Assembly: GCF_000312445.1 (NCBI RefSeq)
Contig: NZ_HE997183.1
Coordinates: forward strand, 278,617-342,616
DNA from: Phocaeicola abscessus CCUG 55929
Lineage (GTDB): Bacteria; Bacteroidota; Bacteroidia; Bacteroidales; Bacteroidaceae
DNA: 64,000 nucleotides
Direction of reading: 5' to 3'
The notes beneath the pieces are model-generated. The model worked only from the letters and a program-made list of their open reading frames with translations, had not been told where the DNA came from and ran no database searches. This document shows, one piece after another, positions 62,086-64,000 of the stretch. The translations under genes were made by a program, and so were the position numbers. Position 1 is the stretch's first letter. The number at the start of each line of letters is the position of its first letter.

Positions 62086-63309
62086 ATGAAACACAAGAAA
62101 TTTACCTATGGAGCTGTTGCAGTCCTCGTCATAGCATGCATTTCCTTATTCGGCGGAAATTCGAAGAACGGGACGATCAGTTTCAAGACCAGCAAAGCAA
62201 GTAACGGCAAAATCAGTAATTCGATCACTGCCACAGGAACGATCGAGCCGGTTACCGAAGTCGAAGTCGGCACACAGGTATCGGGCATTATCGACAAAAT
62301 ATATGTGGATTATAACGCTGTCGTAACCAAAGGACAGTTGATAGCCGAAATGGATAAAGTGACTCTCCAAAGCGAACTTCAATCCTCAAAGGCCAACTAT
62401 GACGGTAGCAAGGCCGAATACGATTATCAAAAAAAACTTTATGAACGCAATCGGAAGTTGCACGAAAAACAGCTGATCAGTGACACTGATTACGAAGGGT
62501 CGCAATACAACTACGAACTTGCCAAAAGCAAGTATGAGTCTAGTCGCGCCGCTTTAGCGAAAGCGCAGCGGAATTTGTCGTATGCCACCATCACCTCTCC
62601 GATTGACGGCATAGTTACCAGTCGTGCCGTCGAGGAAGGTCAAACCGTCGCTTCCGGATTCGAAACCCCTACGTTGTTTACCATTGCAGCCGACTTGACC
62701 AAGATGCGTGTCATTGCCGACGTTGATGAAGCAGACATTGCAGGAGTAAAAGAAGGAGCATTGGTTAAGTTCACCGTCGATGCTTATCCTGACGACATGT
62801 TCGAAGGAAGTGTCCAACAAATTCGGTTAGGCAGCACCAACAGTTCCAGCAGTTCGTCTTCAAATACGACCTCAACTACTACCGTGGTTACTTACGAAGT
62901 CGTTATCACGGCAGATAATGCGGACTTGAAATTGAAACCGCGCTTAACGGCCAACGCCACCATCTACACATTGAATAAGGAGAACGTGCTGAGAGTACCG
63001 AATAAAGCTTTGCGTTTCACCCCAAATAAGAACATCGTTAAGGGTTACACCATTAAGGATGTAGATGCAACTCATAAAGTCTGGACCATTGAGGGCAAAA
63101 CGCTTACCGCCCATGCCGTCCGGATAGGAACGAGTGATGGAACAAATACCGAAATCGTCGGCGGTATCGAAACAAACACACCGGTAATTACGGAAGTAAA
63201 TATCGGCGTAGCTGCCAGCGAAGCAACATCGGAAGACAACAGCGGTTCGGAACGCAGCCCTTTCATGCCCAGCCCTCCTAACAGAAACAAAAACAACAAT
63301 AATAAATGA
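62086..63309 (+). CDS. MacA/HlyD-family periplasmic adaptor protein
   Basis: The product has 407 residues. One membrane helix (about 6-24) anchors it. The lipoyl-type halves (about 55-80 and 165-200) enclose a helical hairpin (about 85-160), then a beta-barrel domain and a membrane-proximal domain follow. A Ser/Thr-rich insert (near residue 248, SSSSSSNTTSTTT) and the Asn-rich tail are local features. It joins the MacB-type ABC transporter to the TolC-type duct. Its stop overlaps the macB start by 4 bp. Confidence 0.9.
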   Translation: MKHKKFTYGAVAVLVIACISLFGGNSKNGTISFKTSKASNGKISNSITATGTIEPVTEVEVGTQVSGIIDKIYVDYNAVVTKGQLIAEMDKVTLQSELQSSKANYDGSKAEYDYQKKLYERNRKLHEKQLISDTDYEGSQYNYELAKSKYESSRAALAKAQRNLSYATITSPIDGIVTSRAVEEGQTVASGFETPTLFTIAADLTKMRVIADVDEADIAGVKEGALVKFTVDAYPDDMFEGSVQQIRLGSTNSSSSSSSNTTSTTTVVTYEVVITADNADLKLKPRLTANATIYTLNKENVLRVPNKALRFTPNKNIVKGYTIKDVDATHKVWTIEGKTLTAHAVRIGTSDGTNTEIVGGIETNTPVITEVNIGVAASEATSEDNSGSERSPFMPSPPNRNKNNNNK

Positions 63310-64000
63310 AAAAGATTATCGAATTGCAAAACATACGAAGAAACTTCATCGTAGGGAACGAAACCGTCCATGCCTTACGAGGTGTCAGTTTCATCATCGA
63401 GGAAGGAGAATTCGTTACCATCATGGGAACTTCCGGATCAGGAAAATCGACCCTGTTGAACACCTTAGGCTGTTTGGATACACCGTCTACCGGAACTTAT
63501 TTCCTCGATGGCGTATCAGTCAGAACCATGAGCAAGTCGCAACGTGCCATATTGCGCAATCGTAAAATCGGATTCGTCTTCCAAAATTACAACCTGCTTG
63601 CCAAAACCACAGCGGTAGAGAATGTAGAATTGCCCTTGATGTACAACAGTTCGGTATCGGTTGAAGAACGAAGGAAAAGAGCCGTCGAGGCTCTGGTAGC
63701 CGTAGGATTGGGCAACAGATTGGAACACAAATCGAACCAAATGTCGGGAGGGCAGATGCAACGCGTCGCTATTGCCCGGGCCTTGGTCAACGATCCTGCG
63801 GTAATCTTAGCCGACGAAGCGACAGGCAACTTAGATACACGCACGAGTTTCGAGATTTTGGTTTTATTCCAGCAGTTACACGCCGAAGGGAGAACGATCA
63901 TCTTCGTTACACATAATCCGGAAATCGCCAAATACAGCAGTCGCAACATCCGGTTGCGCGACGGAAAAGTCGTCGAAGACAATAAAAACATAACGATCAT
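63306..64000 (+). CDS. MacB-type ABC transporter ATP-binding protein, 3' end cut by window edge
   Basis: The frame runs from the ATG at 63306 to the window edge, 231 codons with no stop. Walker A is GTSGSGKSTLL, the Q-loop FQNYNLL, the signature MSGGQMQRVAIARAL, Walker B VILADEATGNLD and the switch His lies in FVTHNPE. The type is MacB/LolD. The permease domain is either further along the same gene or in the next gene, outside this window. The ATGA overlap with macA implies coupled translation. The pump may export antibiotics, peptides or other compounds; the substrate is unknown. Confidence 0.9.
   Translation, partial: MKKIIELQNIRRNFIVGNETVHALRGVSFIIEEGEFVTIMGTSGSGKSTLLNTLGCLDTPSTGTYFLDGVSVRTMSKSQRAILRNRKIGFVFQNYNLLAKTTAVENVELPLMYNSSVSVEERRKRAVEALVAVGLGNRLEHKSNQMSGGQMQRVAIARALVNDPAVILADEATGNLDTRTSFEILVLFQQLHAEGRTIIFVTHNPEIAKYSSRNIRLRDGKVVEDNKNITI

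Overview
The window looks like a chromosomal segment of a Bacteroidales bacterium (phylum Bacteroidota), probably near Tannerellaceae/Porphyromonadaceae. The evidence is: many promoters with the Bacteroidota -7 motif TAnnTTTG; very short leaders with almost no Shine-Dalgarno sites; an LpxC-FabZ fusion; a SusC/SusD (RagA/RagB) pair; a NigD-like lipoprotein; the RprX/RprY two-component pair; and a class II ribonucleotide reductase. Species cannot be fixed from sequence reading alone. Content is mostly housekeeping with short accessory insertions. I see no rRNA, tRNA, transposase, prophage or CRISPR.

Layout. 1-9.4 kb: cstA (cut by the left edge), a secreted family-10 glycosidase-like protein, purM-prfA-pyrF, then the lipid A genes lpxD-lpxC/fabZ-lpxA. 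9.4-16.9 kb: a pRiA4b ORF-3-like gene and miaA, which has no ordinary start codon; a 0.6 kb repeat island; a BlaI/BlaR1-type regulator-protease pair; hemW; an EF-G paralogue. 17-26.9 kb: rprX-rprY, a small membrane protein, rpsF-rpsR-rplI, a cupin and DUF488 pair, a 58-residue lipoprotein, an acyl-CoA ligase, mtaB, a glycosyltransferase and folB. 27-42 kb: nrdJ, a nitroreductase, dnaA, an MCE protein and amidase, an EamA transporter, a DUF4827 protein with glmM, and rpe-comEC-nrnA. 42-49 kb: an ECF sigma factor with an anti-sigma factor that appears to span both membranes, a divergent NigD-like lipoprotein, and tsaC-clcA-fmt. 49-64 kb: an isolated SusC/SusD pair, a CvfB-like S1 protein with a large membrane protein, DUF2007, a LolD-like ATPase with a cation/proton antiporter, and a TolC-MacA-MacB efflux operon cut by the right edge.

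The most unusual feature is a set of intergenic repeat islands at 10.9-11.5, 21.06, 27.1, 36.0-36.2, 45.15 and 53.95-54.25 kb. Their sequences fall into several unrelated families, but they share a layout: short dyads in units of about 21-22 or 41-42 bp, placed at the 3' ends of genes and in five of six cases between convergent genes. One array runs into the coding end of the EamA transporter. Other points worth a second look are the ATA or read-through start of miaA, a likely leaderless rprX, perfect Shine-Dalgarno sites before rpsR and rplI, and the dual-membrane anti-sigma factor.
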